A stretch of DNA of 64,000 bases from Anniella stebbinsi (Eukaryota; Chordata; Lepidosauria; Squamata; Anniellidae), in the NCBI GenBank assembly GCA_029215795.1, contig JARDYH010000002.1:17105001-17169000 (forward strand), written 5' to 3'. Numbering within the stretch: the stretch's first letter is position 1; each line of letters opens with the position of its first letter. The notes beneath the pieces were generated by a model, which saw only the letters and a program-made list of their open reading frames with translations, was not told the origin of the DNA and made no database searches. Positions 13,050-25,780 of this stretch are shown piece by piece. A program made the position numbers and the translations under genes.

Positions 13050-13094
<45 letters not shown>
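12960..13094 (+). repeat. Retroposon 3' tail with (AAT)n
   Basis: GCCGCCTTGAGTCCCAGTAT, then GGCGGGATATAAATATAATA, then (AAT)n from about 13052. This is the standard 3' end shared by squamate LINEs and the SINEs that borrow their tails. Only the tail is recognisable. Confidence 0.65.
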
Positions 13095-13096
<2 letters not shown>

Positions 13097-15680
13097 GTCA
13101 TATCATGATTTGTTTGTTAAAGAGGTGGCATAAATAAATAAGTACAGTGAGTTGGATCCATTTTCATTTCTCTGTCAGAAGAAATATTTTCTCAGATGCA
13201 GGATTCCTTCTACAGACGGAAGGGATCCTGTGCAGCCATCCCAGTGTTCAGTGTTTATGTTGCATCAGTGCAGTGACTCACAAAATCACATTCCTGCGGT
13301 GAGCCACACATCAAATACTATCCACTGTTTTGCCTTGCACAATGGTTTACAGGGTTAAACTATCAGCGGTATTTGTATGTCACTAAAAAGCATTTTAATG
13401 CATGTTCATTTTCTCTTTCCTCTCTCCCATCTCCCCCCGCACACCCATGTGGCTGCATATACCTCACCTAGCAACTACCTCTCTTCATAGCAAGACTAGC
13501 CTAATACTTTTAGAACTGTGGTGTTAGATAATTGCTCTAATATTTTGCTAACGTCATACTCCCATGTTGCAGCCCCAGAATTATGCTGGGAGGAAAGTCC
13601 AATATCTTATCAATACCTGTGAAATATTCAGAACTCACCTTGATCATCATGGGCTGAAGGAATACAGAATGAGGCTCTGAGCAGAGGTTCATAATCCTTC
13701 AAGAAGTGGTAATATTGAATCTGGCACTTACATAATGCTGCTGTTTATCACTCTTCAAAAGCATATTACAGTAGAAAGGATTTAAATAAATGTCTATCGA
13801 GTTCCCTCTTCTCACAGCTTTATTAATTGCATATACATATTATGCTTACTAAGTCTCCTGTAAAGATATTTCCAGCTGTTATTCTATGATGACTATAGGT
13901 TTGTGGGATAAAATTGTGTTGCATTACATTTCTTACCTATGTGGGCTATTGCCAGCTTTTTCTTGTTTCTTTTTACAGAAACTATCGGAAAGTCTTGTGA
14001 AAAATACCTCTGTGTGACCTATATTGTTTTGGTTTAGGATTCTGTTTAAGCGCTTTATAATATAATTCCTCTGAAAGCATTTAATGAATTGTTTTCAGAT
14101 ATTATAAGGAAATAACAAGAAATGAGACATGGGGATTTTTAATAACTGGTATACAAGTGAATAAAATGTAATTTTTACATGATCTTTGATATTTTACGGC
14201 ACTTAAAATGTCTTCAGCTGTTAAAAAATAACATTTTTTCTTTGTGGGAAAAATATATTTTCAGTTTCTGTAAGACAATCCATTTTTAGTTTTTGATATT
14301 ACTCTATCTCTTATTGATTTCCTGGCAAATCATGGCTATCTAATTTTACCTGCCTTCTCATTGATTTCCAATAAGAATCTGGTCTGTTCATAAAGAATCA
14401 GGATAAGTTGCAACTCGATTTCAAAAAGATTGCAATTTAAAATAGTTTGTTACTCTTATACTTTTCAATAAAATAGTAATCATGCTTCAAAATGTAAAAT
14501 CCAGAATACTGGTTTTATTGAAGTTTTACCAATGCCCAGTGAGGTTTGATACTCCAGAATGAATTGCTTTTATTGATCAATTTTTTGTAATCTAGCATAT
14601 CTTTAAGTGCACGAGTCATTTTGGGAAAAATATTTTCATACGTACTTTGATTTTTATCTAGTTGTAAGCTATCTTTCAGCGTCTGGTAGGGTAGCCCCTA
14701 ATTTAACTGTTGGACTTTAAACGTTTGATTTGTTAGAGTGTTATATATTTTAAAATTGTGATTACTTTATTCTGATATTTTAACTGGCACCTGTACATTA
14801 GAAAGCAAGCCATTAGATAAAAGGGCATCCTTAAGGATAAGAAAATGTATCTGTATCACTGTAAAAATATCATTTATTTTTATTAGTTCAGTTCAGAGAC
14901 AAAATGTGAGGTTGTTTCTACATACTGCAGTGTTATGTAACGTCAAAGCTATCATAAGTATTTATCAAATTCTTAATGCTTTTATGCATACATGTTATGT
15001 CTCTTTGCTTCATTCAATTTCTCATATATTAATCTGTATTCTCATATAAATAGATATATTTTAAATTGCATTTTATATTATGTGTTTCTTTTGGCCTGGG
15101 GACTTTTTTCCCCTCCTGCTTCTCATGTGGACCAGACATTTCTCTCTATTGGAGAATGAGAATCCTAAAATGGATGAAGATAACTATTTCCCTAACAGAC
15201 AGTGAGAGCAGTGAGAAATAGTTCAAGACAAAATGGATTCTCTGCAGTTCTGTATGGAGCAGATAGACAAACTGTTTAATCAACCAGAATTTGATTTTGT
15301 TTTTCATACTGTCTACCCCCCTCCTCCCATGTTTGCTAGGAATTAATTTAATCCTGTTTCTACATTCTAAAGAATATATTAAATCGTAAATGCTACTTTT
15401 GTTTATGCATTACTAATACTGTTAAAAATATTTTATATATTAATTACCAGCTAATACAGAAAAATCCTAGCTTTAATTATTTTATCTGCATTAATACAAT
15501 TTTTATATCTATCATTGATAGTAAAGCTATATAATTCCCTAAATTGAGGACCCATTAACCACCTGATGCAATTAAACACATTTAATCTGTAAGTAGCTGA
15601 GATCTCACATGTGAAGCCAAGTAAATTTATGTTTCCTCTTATATGTGAATAACTTACAGATGTCAGTCTGCAAAGTGATA
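13095..15680. other. Intronic sequence, no recognised feature
   Basis: Strongly AT-rich unique sequence, with many short TTTTA and ATATT words. No transposon ends, tandem repeats or coding signal were seen. Confidence 0.4.
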
Positions 15681-15936
15681 CAAGGAGAGGGACTTTCCAG
15701 TGGTGGCACTCTGGTTGTGGAAAACACTTCCCAGAGAGCCTCGCCTGGCATTTTTACATTGTAGTCTTTTTGGCACCAGGTGAAGACAGTTTTATTTTCC
15801 CAAGCTTTTTAGCCTTTTGATTTTAAAAACTGCTAGTGATTGTATGTATTTTATGGTTTTAAGTTTTGCTTTGTGAACTGCCCAAAGAGGTTCACAAAGC
15901 AAAGGGTGGTATAGAAATTTAATAAACAAATAAATG
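15681..15936 (+). repeat. L2/CR1-type LINE 3' end
   Basis: CAAGGAGAGGGACTTTCCAG and CGCCTGGCATTTTTACATTG match the segment at 63.65-63.78 kb. The copy ends in GTGGTATAGAAATTTAATAA with a short AAAT tail. 5'-truncated, non-coding. Confidence 0.75.
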
Positions 15937-17047
15937 TGGCTGTATAAAGATGAAATGTATTGTCCTGTGTGAGTTGCGGTAGTATCAGTGATATTTATGT
16001 GCTGGTCCTGCTCATTATATAACTGGATGCAGCAATCACAATATATTGAAGCATGCTTAGATTAAGTTTTGTGAATAATTGTGCAAATTTCAAGAGGTTT
16101 AAAAGTTTAAACTCCATAGCAAGAACTATCTGGCACAGTGATCCTCAGTAGAATACTGTGGATAAATGTTAAATAATTATGAAATTAAATGTTTCCATCC
16201 CCAAAGATTAACAAAAACTAGTTATTATTAAAACTAGTTAGGAATGGCTCAAATGTCTCCAGCTACATAACACCAGAAGTGGAATAGAATGAGTAAACAT
16301 TAAAAAAAAAAACTTCAGTTTTACATCTTTACAAGGCCATTGGTGAGCGATACCTTTTTTCAAAGCTTACTAGCTCATTTAACCCTTCCATGTAATGGCA
16401 GCAATTTCAAAGAACTTGAAAGCAATAAGAGGGGAATATTGTGTGCAAAGCTCTCCTGTTGCCATAGCATGTCAGTACAATGTTAAAGTTAAGTGTGTCC
16501 ATATCCCACGAGCTAATGAATACTTGGTAGTCTACTAATACTTTAGTGGATGCTGAACAAGTTTGAATGTTAAGCTTTTTAGGAAGAATGAATGATGGCT
16601 AATGATTATTTAATGACAGATCTCTGGACTGAAAGGCACTTAGCACTCAAAGTGTACTGCAAAGCCTATTTCTCAGGGCTTCAGACAGGTTTATTTGGTC
16701 TCACCTTGAAGAGAACAGTGCTGTATTGATTTCATTGGTGTGGATTTAAACACGCTATTGGCTTAGAATAGCACCAACTAGGCAGCAGAAAATCAGCACC
16801 TTAATCCGCATGGTTACTGTAAAATACTGTGAAAACATTTTGGTTCCAGCTGCTTGGAAAATGGAAGCAAAATTTTAGCTTGAATATTGAACTAGATTTA
16901 AAACAGGGCTGGTGTCACACTGTGTATGATGAGTAAAATGAACGCACAAAGTTAACCGTTATAAGAGTGTATCCAAGAACAAGTGGTTTTAATTCCATAT
17001 TTATTTTATGTATACTCTGCTATATCCTTAAAATTCAAACTGGCTTA
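15937..17047. other. Intronic sequence, no recognised feature
   Basis: Unique-looking AT-rich sequence without repeats that I can name. Confidence 0.4.
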
Positions 17048-17048
17048 C

Positions 17049-17080
<32 letters not shown>

Positions 17081-17507
17081 TAATAATAATTTTATTTCTT
17101 TTACATCATAAAAAAAATCCTAAAAACATTCTAAAATTCCACTGGATATGCCTGCCGGAAGAGGCCAGTCTTTATAACTTTCTTAAATTCTAAAAGACTG
17201 TTAAGTTGACGAGTCTCCTCTGGCAGGTCATTCCACAGTCTGGGAGCGGCAGAAGTAAAAGTCCTCTGGGTAACGGTTGTCAGCCTAGTCTTGGCCGACT
17301 ATAGTAAGTTCTTCCCAGACGACCTGAGTGTGTGGGGCGGATTGTATGGGAGAAAGCGATCCCTCAAGTAACCTGGACCCAAACAATGTAGGGCTTTAAA
17401 GGTAATGACCAACACTTTGTACTTCGCTCGGAAACTAATTGGCAGCCAGTGGAGCGATTTAAAAGCTGGTGCCGTATTTTGAACTAGTTGAAGTTTCCGG
17501 ACGATTT
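17048..17507 (-). repeat. L2-clade LINE 3' end with (AAT)n tail
   Basis: Same subfamily as the copy at 5.7-7.0 kb. Minus-strand translation gives KSLHWLPISFRAKYKVLVIT, then ALHCLGPGYLRDRFLPYNPP and TLRSSGKNLL followed by a stop where the 5.7-kb copy reads on. The 3' tail is at the left, with (AAT)n at 17050-17090. Fusion of this remnant to non-L2 sequence upstream explains the 101-codon frame here. Confidence 0.85.
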
Positions 17508-17589
17508 CATATTTTTTTAAAATGAAAAATATTCCAACCCTTGCAGTCATATATAAGTTATAATAGGCCGAATCCAGAGTTTGTTTTTG

Positions 17590-17803
17590 CCAGTGGAGTT
17601 CCACTTAGAACATTCCCACCAGTGCAAAGGGGGGGGAATGATTTTCACTGATTTTCCCTTCCCCCTGCAGCCCCAGAGTTTCTCAACCCTGCAGAGCTGA
17701 TTGTGAGGATGGGAAGGGAGGCATAAATGGCTGCAGGGGAAGGGGGAATCAATGAAAATCACTCCCCCCCCCCCCATTTTGTTAGTGAGATTCTTCCACT
17801 GGA
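17590..17803. mobile_element. Inverted-repeat element, possible MITE
   Basis: The ends mirror each other. A left arm starting at the poly(G) near 17629 and running through ATGATTTTCACTGATTTTCC to CTGCAGCC (17672) pairs with GGCTGCAGGGGAAGGGGGAA through TGAAAATCACT (17730-17763) and a poly(C) run. CCAGTGGA-like words extend the symmetry outward. No target duplication was resolved, so the outer edges are approximate. Confidence 0.5.
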
Positions 17804-18379
17804 TCAGAAGATTTCTGTTGGCAGAAAGAACCCTTCCATTGATATCCTGTGAAGTTCAAGGTAGGTAACATGAGAAACATAAAATTTAATGGTTTTTTTA
17901 AATGGATCATGGGGATTTATTTATTTGGAGGTATATCCTGACTGCTCTAAACTTCATAATATCTAAGGAAGTGAGCTCTAGTTTATGGGAGCTTTTTCCA
18001 CACTAAATCATTAGTCTATAAGGTGCCTGTGAGGGAACACCTCCAGGGTATCCAACTGGTTACACCAGATCTGAAGGGTCAGTATGCGGGTTCATCTTAC
18101 CTATTTCGCCAAATGTAAAAAGACCATGTAGGTTTTCCACCAGTATCCCTTTCTCTCCCGCAAGGTCATCTTAACTATAAAACTCTTTAATCATAAAACC
18201 ACTGCCGTCAAAATAAACTCTTGATACCTTATATATCATAGTAGCCTGGTAGCTAAAGCATAGGCATGGGATTTACACCACGATTAGACACAAGATGAAC
18301 CAAATGCCTTCTCCCTTATGAACCTGCCCAGTCACTGAGATCATCAGATGGGTTTCTTCTGGTGATTCCATGTGGCCGT

Positions 18380-18680
18380 ATGCCCCGATTGGAGTCCACC
18401 TGGAGTAGAGCCTTCAGTGTGCTGGCTCTGTTTCTATGGAATTCCCTGCCTCTGGAGGCCAGCCAGGCACCAACACTGTGGTTTTTTTGGTGCCTGCCGA
18501 AGACATCTTTATTTCAAGTACCCTTCCTCTATTGACCAGTCATAGTTCTATTGGTATTCTGTTGTTGTTGTTTTTTAAAAAATAGTGTTTTATTCTTCTT
18601 TATCTTTTACGTTCAACATTCCAGAATCAGTTTAGATGTGGAGCAGTATATACACGTTGTAAATAAATACATACAACTTA
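18380..18680 (+). repeat. L2/CR1-type LINE 3' end
   Basis: TTTCTATGGAATTCCCTGCC and GGTGCCTGCCGAAGACATCT are decayed forms of the L2 NSLP...AFRRQLKTxLF region. They are followed by a tail with GATGTGGAGCAGTATATACA and AAATAAATAC. Confidence 0.65.
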
Positions 18681-19718
18681 GATATTTATTAAGGACATTA
18701 GATACACAGGGCATTGGATATACACATGGCTTTCTGTGGGAGAAATTGCCCTTCCACCCAATTTTTTGGGAATCCCCCTCCCTCCCACAGATCCTATTCA
18801 GCAGAATCTCCTGGCTCTGTTTAGCATTTCCAGGGAGTTGGAGGGGCTGCCATGGGAAGATGGAGTAGAGAAGCCCACCACCACCAGCACAGTTGATCCA
18901 GCAGAAATCTGGATCCAACCCACTGTAATAGAATGTTATTCTTCGGATAAGATATGTTTGCTTAACTGTACCTAGGCTGATACGCTTGGTTACTGTTGCT
19001 GATAAAAGAATCCTTCCTGCTTATACACTCTTGATAGCTTTCCCCTAAACCCCACCTCAGCTGATCCCTCACAAGCAGGAACAGATGTTCTGCAGCTGTC
19101 TTCTTCTGCCTTCAGCTCTTCCCATTGTATCTCGCTTCTATGATGATGATACTGTTTCAGGGAACACTTTCTGAAGCCCCCTGTGATAAGACTTCTGCCT
19201 GAATCTTTCTGGTGCAGGGCTTTGCTACCTGCTTGAAACTTCACCATCATCTGGCAGCCTGGCCTTTCCATAGCTACGGATTCTAGATTCCAGGTCTTTC
19301 CCCAGAAGCATTCTCTCAGAATTGCTTTCTCTTTACCCAGCTCTGAGCACTCTCCTGTCTGCCAACAGCCATTATTAACTCTCACTGCCTGCCATCAAAT
19401 GACAGAGTACGAACTGAGCTTTTAAAAACTTCTGGCCATCAGGTTCCTTATGGAGCTTCTAACTGCCAGTCACATTCATTGACCCACCTGATGAAACAAA
19501 GGTTACCTCTTCCATTAGATACCTTCAAACTCAACCTGAAGCTTCCCTTTTTAACACTGGCAGGCTAAAAATGTTTGTGCACTAGTAACATCTATGGACT
19601 TATTCGTAAGGCTGTATTAATTCTGCACATCTAATAAATGCTAGGTTAGTAAAAAAAAAAGTAATCGAAATTTAGTGGCAGCTTTTCTCAATCATATAAT
19701 GCATCAAAGATATTAAGT
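18681..19718. other. Unassigned sequence with a 131-codon minus-strand open frame
   Basis: The minus-strand frame at 18990-19385 has no recognisable domain. Its moderate GC content and TTTATCAGCAACAGTAACC-like words could come from an old LTR, but there are no paired LTRs, primer site or target duplication. I could not classify it. Confidence 0.3.
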
Positions 19719-19743
19719 TGCTGCTGCTGCTGCTGCTGCTGCT
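19719..19743. repeat. (CTG)n trinucleotide repeat, about 8 units
   Basis: TGCTGCTGCTGC run, uninterrupted until CTACTAC. Intronic. Confidence 0.9.
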
Positions 19744-19769
19744 ACTACATAACATTAACTCTGTTTACC

Positions 19770-19960
19770 AAAAATAGTGAGCTAGTGTAGAGCATAGAAT
19801 CTAAACTACCAAATTGTGAGCCTGGAAGTCTCCAGTTCTATTCTGAGCTTATCTTCCGTGAGATTACTAGATAGCCTCAGACAAGCCATTGTCTCAGCTG
19901 TCGCCTTCTCCTCCATCTGGAGATGGTAATGCTGGTCTACCTTACAAGGTTGTAAAGTAT
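19770..19960 (+). repeat. tRNA-derived SINE (decayed)
   Basis: GAGCTAGTGTAGAGCATAGA is an A-box-like start and CCAGTTCTATTCTGAGC is a degenerate B box. GACAAGCCATTGTCTCAGC and CTACCTTACAAGGTTGT match the body of the better copy at 61.59 kb. An (ATT)n tail follows near 19979. Confidence 0.5.
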
Positions 19961-20490
19961 TTGTATTCACATGCTAAGTATTATTATTAGACTTTAGCTT
20001 AAATCCAATGTCATGTGAATGGAGCTCTGCTCATGCAACACCTTACTCTCCTTCCCCCGCAACTTCCTAGTCTTCTCCAGAGGGTCCCCCAACCCTCCAG
20101 AGGACATTGTTGCAGGTGGTGGTGTGCAGGCGAGGGGAAACCATTCCTTGAGCTATTTCCTTTCTGCTTGCGGATAGCCAGAGTTGGATGCAGTCCATTT
20201 TCCTTACATTGCTGTTCATTATGCTGTTTTGGTATCACTTTATTTGCTACTGCTGTTTTTCCTGTTAGCCACTTTGGAGGCCCCATTGTCGGAACAGAAA
20301 CAATGGGACGTAACGTTTTAAATTAATAGAGATTCATTATTATTTTTTAACTGTTTAACAGCACCCTTGTACTTTGGATCACTGTTTCACTTCTTTGTAT
20401 TTAAGGGAGGGGTGGTGGGATATAAAGCTAATGTTAAAAGGAATAAAGGTGAGTGGGTGATGGGACATGGAGCAAAGCAGAATTGTGCAT

Positions 20491-20522
<32 letters not shown>

Positions 20523-20523
20523 A
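20491..20523. repeat. (AAC)n microsatellite
   Basis: ACA/AAC units with one ATC interruption, possibly the tail of an unrecognised retroposon. Confidence 0.85.
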
Positions 20524-21639
20524 AGCTGGGCTACAATCAGTGTTTCACACATCCTGAGCTGTATTTGAAATTTTTATAAGGATGGGTTGGTGCTTTTTAT
20601 TCAGAGCACATACAACTGATAGCCAAGTGTAGTTTTGCCTCAAAAGTGGCACAACAGGAATCTTAACACTTCACAGATGACAACACAGTAAACTTCCAAT
20701 AGTCCAGGTCAGTAGATGGTGTCACATCTGTATGAATAATTAAAAGACAAATAGCAATGCCTGTATAGTAAAGTTAAGGCTCTGCATCACTGATAGAATT
20801 TGCTGTATTTAATGTCTAGTCTTGGTACTTCACAGGTCACCAGTGTTCAAGACTGAAACGGCTTGCCTAGGATTTTTTTTTTTTGAAGGACCAAATCTTT
20901 ACATTGATCCCAATTTATAAAGTTGGGTTCCAGTAGAGGTCTATCCACTTTTTCATGGAATAAGGAGAACACAAGTCAATTAACTACAATTTAAACAATG
21001 GGACATGGAAAAGATTTTAGTGTTCCTTTAAATGAATGAATGAATATTGTATGTAAGAGCAAAAGTAAAAATGCATAGGAGAGTATGATAAGGGGGATAT
21101 ATATGTAAACAGAAGAATCAGTCACAGAATGGCTAATACAGCTAGTATTATGGGGTTGTTTGGTTTATATAGCAAGCCATTGTTCACTAGAACTAACTGC
21201 TTGATTTTGCATACTATGCTGGATTTTGGATACTATGAGACTTTCATACATCACTGTTGAGTTGAAGACTGAGTTCAGACATCACAATAACCATTGATAG
21301 GTTAAACAAGCCAAGGTGGTTTGTTTAACCCATCATAGGTTATCATGTCATCTGTTGGGTATATTTTAATCCATAATCCCTTATTTGGCCAAAATAATCC
21401 ACTCTGATAACCCACGGTCTGCAGTAGTGGTTATTCAACTCTTTGTGGGTTACTGCATCATCTGTCAGCACTGTGGGTTATTTTGGTCACCTGCAGAGTT
21501 GAGTGGCAAGGGCAGCTCAGATCGCTGTCGTTCTGCTCCTCCCAGGCATTTTTGGTATAACCAGCTATGACAGTAAGGTCGGGGGTTGGGGGAATGCACA
21601 AGTGGGAACAGTTAAAGCCTCTATGCCATCAATGTCTAT

Positions 21640-21735
21640 TGGGGCTAATACAGTATAGCACAGTACAGCTTCGGCTATGGGGTGGTATACAAATGTAATA
21701 AATATAAATAAATAAATAAATAAATAAATAAATAT
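21640..21735 (+). repeat. L2-type LINE tail with (AAAT)n
   Basis: CAGCTTCGGCTATGGGGTGG then TATACAAATGTAATAAATAT and a pure (AAAT)n tract. Only the 3' tail is present. Confidence 0.75.
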
Positions 21736-21865
21736 AGACAACACAGACAACAGACAAGCCTGTATACCAGCAATAATTATGGGGGGAGGGGGGAGAGATG
21801 CACACTTTTGCTTTAGAACACTTAACGAAGTCTATGCCAGTAATGGCTGTTGGGGGGAATCCTCA

Positions 21866-22284
21866 TTCGAGAGCTTTGATGATGCATCAGGTGCTTCCCG
21901 ATTAGGAGAGGCTGTATGTGGAGTTTGGTCCTGATCCTGTAAGCTTCTAAGGGTTTATTTGTACCACCCTGTTTTTGATGCACCCAGGGTTTTCCCTCCT
22001 CTGGGTATAATCATGCAGGGTTTTGATTATGCACCGGGTGCTTCTGGACTAGGAGAGACTGGGTGACATCTAGTCCCGATCCTGTGAACTTCCAAGGGTT
22101 TATTTGTGCTACCTTCTTTTTAGTGCATCTGAGATTTTCCCGCCTCTGGGTGTGCAAGGGTTTGATGGTGCATCGGTGCCTCCCGACTAAGAGAGTCTGT
22201 GTGTGTCATCTGGTCCCAATCATTTAAACTTCCAAGGGTTGATTTGTGCCCCCCCCCTTTTTGGTACACCCAGGATTTTGCTCC
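21866..22284. repeat. Three-copy tandem repeat, ~139-147 bp unit
   Basis: Anchors GATGATGCATCAGGTGC (21878), GATTATGCACCGGGTGC (22025) and GATGGTGCATCGGTGCC (22164) give spacings of 147 and 139 bp. Each unit also carries CTTCCAAGGGTTTATTTGTG-like and TGCACCCAGGGTTTTCC-like segments. The third copy is incomplete. The copies are visibly diverged, so the array is old. Confidence 0.85.
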
Positions 22285-22549
22285 TTGTAGCCCCTGCTGC
22301 GATATAGTGAATGGGTGAAACAGCACTACTGCTTAGGCGTGAGGACTGCAGCAGGACAGGGGGGTGAGTAGATTGGGCACAGTAGCTTGTTAGTCTAGTC
22401 ATGTGGCAAGGCATCACGGACTATTAAAAAAATAAGCTACTGTGTTTAGGTTATTAAGCCACGGTGGACTAAAGTGATGTCCAAACGCAGCCAAGGTCTC
22501 TTTTACCAAACCCTTTCTTCAGCATGTGTTCATTAATTTTAGTTTTATT

Positions 22550-22720
22550 TTAAATTACTTTTAGGCTGCCTTTAAGGGTGGGGCCCTCTCAAGGCGACAT
22601 TCAAGATTTTTTAAAGAAACAGTCAAAGTGGATACAATGAAAAACAATAAGAACATATTCAATAAAAATCCATACAATCTGTCAATTATATCTAGAAATC
22701 TATATAGTAGAACTGTTCTG
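22550..22720 (-). repeat. Probable LINE 3' tail
   Basis: GGCTGCCTTTAAGGGTGGGG and AAGGCGACATTCAAGATTTT followed by A-rich sequence look like a reversed LINE tail (gene-distal GGCGG...TTACAA form). Weak. Confidence 0.35.
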
Positions 22721-23974
22721 CTTAGCAGTTAATCTGTTCAAGTAATTGATTTGATAACCTTTTGATCAATTACAAGGGTGTTCTCACTTGAGCGGCAGAG
22801 TCAAAAATAATTTTAATCATTTTTAATACAAGAAGATATAATCACCACATCGGAAGAGGCATCCCCCCCCTTCTTACCACATGAGCATACATCACCTTTA
22901 ATAACAAAAATGTACTTTGTTAAAAATTCAGTATACTTTTACTCCATGTACAAATCTTTTCAGATGTAATAGATTATACAGTCAACCAATTGAAACTCAT
23001 CAATTAAGCAATGTGCTGCTTAATCCTATGTATGTATACTTTGAAAGTAAGGCCAGTGGTGCTTACTCCCAAGTAAGTGTGCATACGATTGTAGCCTAAC
23101 CTGTCTTTAAATGCACCAGTTTTAACTTAGAGATTGGATACCTGTCCTATCACATCGTGAATTCCATCATATTGAAGAGATACTAGCAGAGTACAAAACT
23201 TGGGGGAATACTGGGATCTGATCCCGTATTTAGTGATAAAGTTTGCCATGGGCTTGTCGTGCCATTTTGGCTTTGTGCTTTTCCTTGCTTCTCATTCTTC
23301 TTGGCATATTTGCCACTTGAGTTGCAGACTGGACTGAGTGGACTGAGATGGTATTTTCTTAGGCATGTAGATCCAAGGTAGAATAGCCACTTGAATACTG
23401 ATAAATTTGCAAAACTTAGTTTTCAAAGATACATTACGTTCACCTTGCACTTATGCAAGTTACTATACCATATTAAAATATTCCCATGGAAAAAGAATAG
23501 GAAACTAAATAATAACAATGTGCAATTTTTCAATATGAATATCTTTTGGAGAGGATGGAGGCAAGAATTACTCTTCATCTGCCTCTTTCTCGTACTTTAG
23601 TGGGAAGGGGAGGAACGATGGAACCCTAATGCTGTTCAAACATATTTCTGGAGTATTTGAAGGATATGAAACTGCTGTATACAAAGTCGGACTGTTGGTC
23701 TACCTAGTACAGCATTTTTATTATGCAGTTTCCACAAACATACACTTTTTTTTGTTTTGCAAGCACGTTCCTCTAAGATATACTTTTTTGTATGCAATTT
23801 TCACCATTATATGCATTTTTCTTCACATTGGTTGATCAAAGTGCAAAAATCAAAGGTCAATTTGTATTAGAACATAAACCCAACAAATTTTACTCCCCCT
23901 CATCCCTAGTAGAATACCAACTATGTTTCTCTTTGGTTTATAAAATACTACTTTCTAAAGATGGCTGGAGTGAT
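22721..23974. other. Intronic sequence, no recognised feature
   Basis: AT-rich unique-looking sequence. Nothing supportable was seen. Confidence 0.4.
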
Positions 23975-24625
23975 CAGGGTTTTTTTAAATATATATTTAT
24001 CGATACATTTATATTCTGCTGTTCATCACAGGATTCCCAGAGGAGTTAACAATTAAAAGCAAGCACTTAAAAGAAGCAATAAGCAATAATAAAACATTAA
24101 TAGAGTATTATAACAGCAGAGCATAATTAACAGAGATAGATGTTAAAGCCACATGTAACCAAAGCCATTAAAATAAAATAACAGCAGCTAAAAGGCCTGG
24201 GCAAATGAAAAAGTTTTCATCTCATACCAAGAAGGTAACAAAGTTGGTTCTAGTTTAGTCTGTCTAGGGAGCGCATTTCAAAAATAGGGTACCACCTGTG
24301 AATCGCTGCTCACCTCACCTCAGATGGTGGGGGCGGGCGTCCAAAGAAGGGCATCGGAGGAAGATCAGAGGAAGAGGTTGGGGCAGAGTAATATGGAGTT
24401 AAGTTGTCTTTGAAATCCACTGCTGCTTTAAAGGTGAGAATGAGCAGTTTTAGTTGTGCATAGAGTTCAATGCATTTTTTTCAAAATTGTTGAGATATGA
24501 TGAAAATGCCCAGTCCACTTGATAATCTAGATTACAGTTTTCAAAAGTAGCCTTCTGTACAAATCGTTACAGTAATCCACACGAGATATTATCAGAGCAT
24601 GGATAACCATGGTATTGGTCTACCT
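23975..24625 (-). repeat. Decayed L2/CR1-type LINE
   Basis: Starts with a reversed tail (TTTATATTCTGCTGTTCATC, AGGATTCCCAGAGGAGTTAA) and A-rich sequence. It ends in a minus-strand remnant reading approximately TMVIHALIISRVDYCN, the L2 reverse-transcriptase word next to VTSRLDYCNAL. Many stops; old. Confidence 0.65.
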
Positions 24626-25469
24626 TTTTGGGGTTGCAGTCCATCTGATGGGGTGTCATAGGGTCACCTGAGAAGTGAGTTTTACAAAGTGAAAAAAAAC
24701 CTCATCTGTTCAGAATCCTAAGGTATAATTTTTATAAAAATAATTTGATTTGTCAGTTACAGCTCCAACTTTTTAATACCTAATACAATAACGGAGTACT
24801 GTCATGTGCCTAACAGCAGATATAAAGTATCTGGGGGTAGTCCATCTCCCATAAAATAGCCTTTTGCCTTAATTCGAATCCATTGATTCCTGTTTCAGTT
24901 AAACCTGTAGAACTTAATATGTCTTTTAATCCTTTTATTGTAAGCTAGGATAAAATTAATTTTACACTAGGACTGTGCAAAGCCAATTAACATGATCTTT
25001 AGAGTTATTTAGTAAAGTGCTTCAAACTGTTAAATTTATCTTGACCTCTTGGTTGCACTCCCTGACTGCTTTTTAAATGAAGTAATCAATATCTTGCAAC
25101 CTTTTAAACAGCTTAAACTTTTTTCAGATTTTTCTTGCTATATTTTATTTAAACAGATTAGGAATGAAAAATACACATCCACACTCATAAGCCATTCTGC
25201 AAAAACTGTTGGCTTTTTGGTTTCATCAGTAGGCATGTTTTGAGATCATTTTAAATGTGGAGTCAAACCGTCCACTTTGCTAAAGCCAAGCAAATAATGA
25301 AGAAATCTGTCACTTCCATTTACTTAGTGCATAGAAAGTGTGCGATCTCTACAACTTAAATGCAAAAGCCTTCCCTCTTCCCAAGCATAGCTTCTGTTTT
25401 CCACATAGGGCTATTTGAGGTTATTAATTTTCTCACTGTGATAGGGTGATCAACCGTCCTGTCAAGAAA

Positions 25470-25780
25470 ATGGATCTTCGTGTCACCCTTTAGCATGATT
25501 AAATGGAGGCACATCACTGTGAGAAAATACCAAATTTTCACGAGACAAATGAAACTTGTAGCGAGGACAACTTTTATAGACATTATTTCATTTTAAAATC
25601 TCCCATTTGGCTGTCGGTTTATTTGTTGGGAAGGGTTGCCATTAATTGCATGTTCCTACTAATAACTCAAAAGACAGTAAAGGCAAACAATGAGTTTCAC
25701 ACCTTAATCTCACTTATATCTATACAGCAAAATTTACCTAGGGTGCTCCTGTGTACAGAATTCCATTTGCATTAATCATG
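25470..25780. other. Candidate conserved non-coding element
   Basis: Repeat-free, with TAATTGCATG, ATTAATTGC and TTTAATC-like homeodomain or POU words. The surrounding repeats stop on both sides. Judged by texture only. Confidence 0.25.

Larger units (their letters stand above)
21269..22490. mobile_element. Possible non-autonomous DNA transposon with nested repeats
   Basis: The left end CTGAGTTCAGACATCAC (21269-21285) and the right end GTGATGTCCAAACGCAG (22474-22490) are imperfect terminal inverted repeats. Both are followed inward by AAGCCA(C)GGTGG-like words shared with the element at 49745-49926. Internal sequence includes a LINE tail and a three-copy tandem repeat. No transposase frame and no clear target duplication were seen. 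Two neighbouring elements of one family could mimic this. Confidence 0.4.

Noticed and set aside
18990..19385. 131-codon minus-strand open frame
   Set aside because: No recognisable domain. It may be old repeat sequence but could not be assigned.
21866..22284. CRISPR-like array
   Set aside because: Three ~143-bp diverged units with no short identical repeats and unique spacers, in a vertebrate intron; an ordinary tandem repeat.
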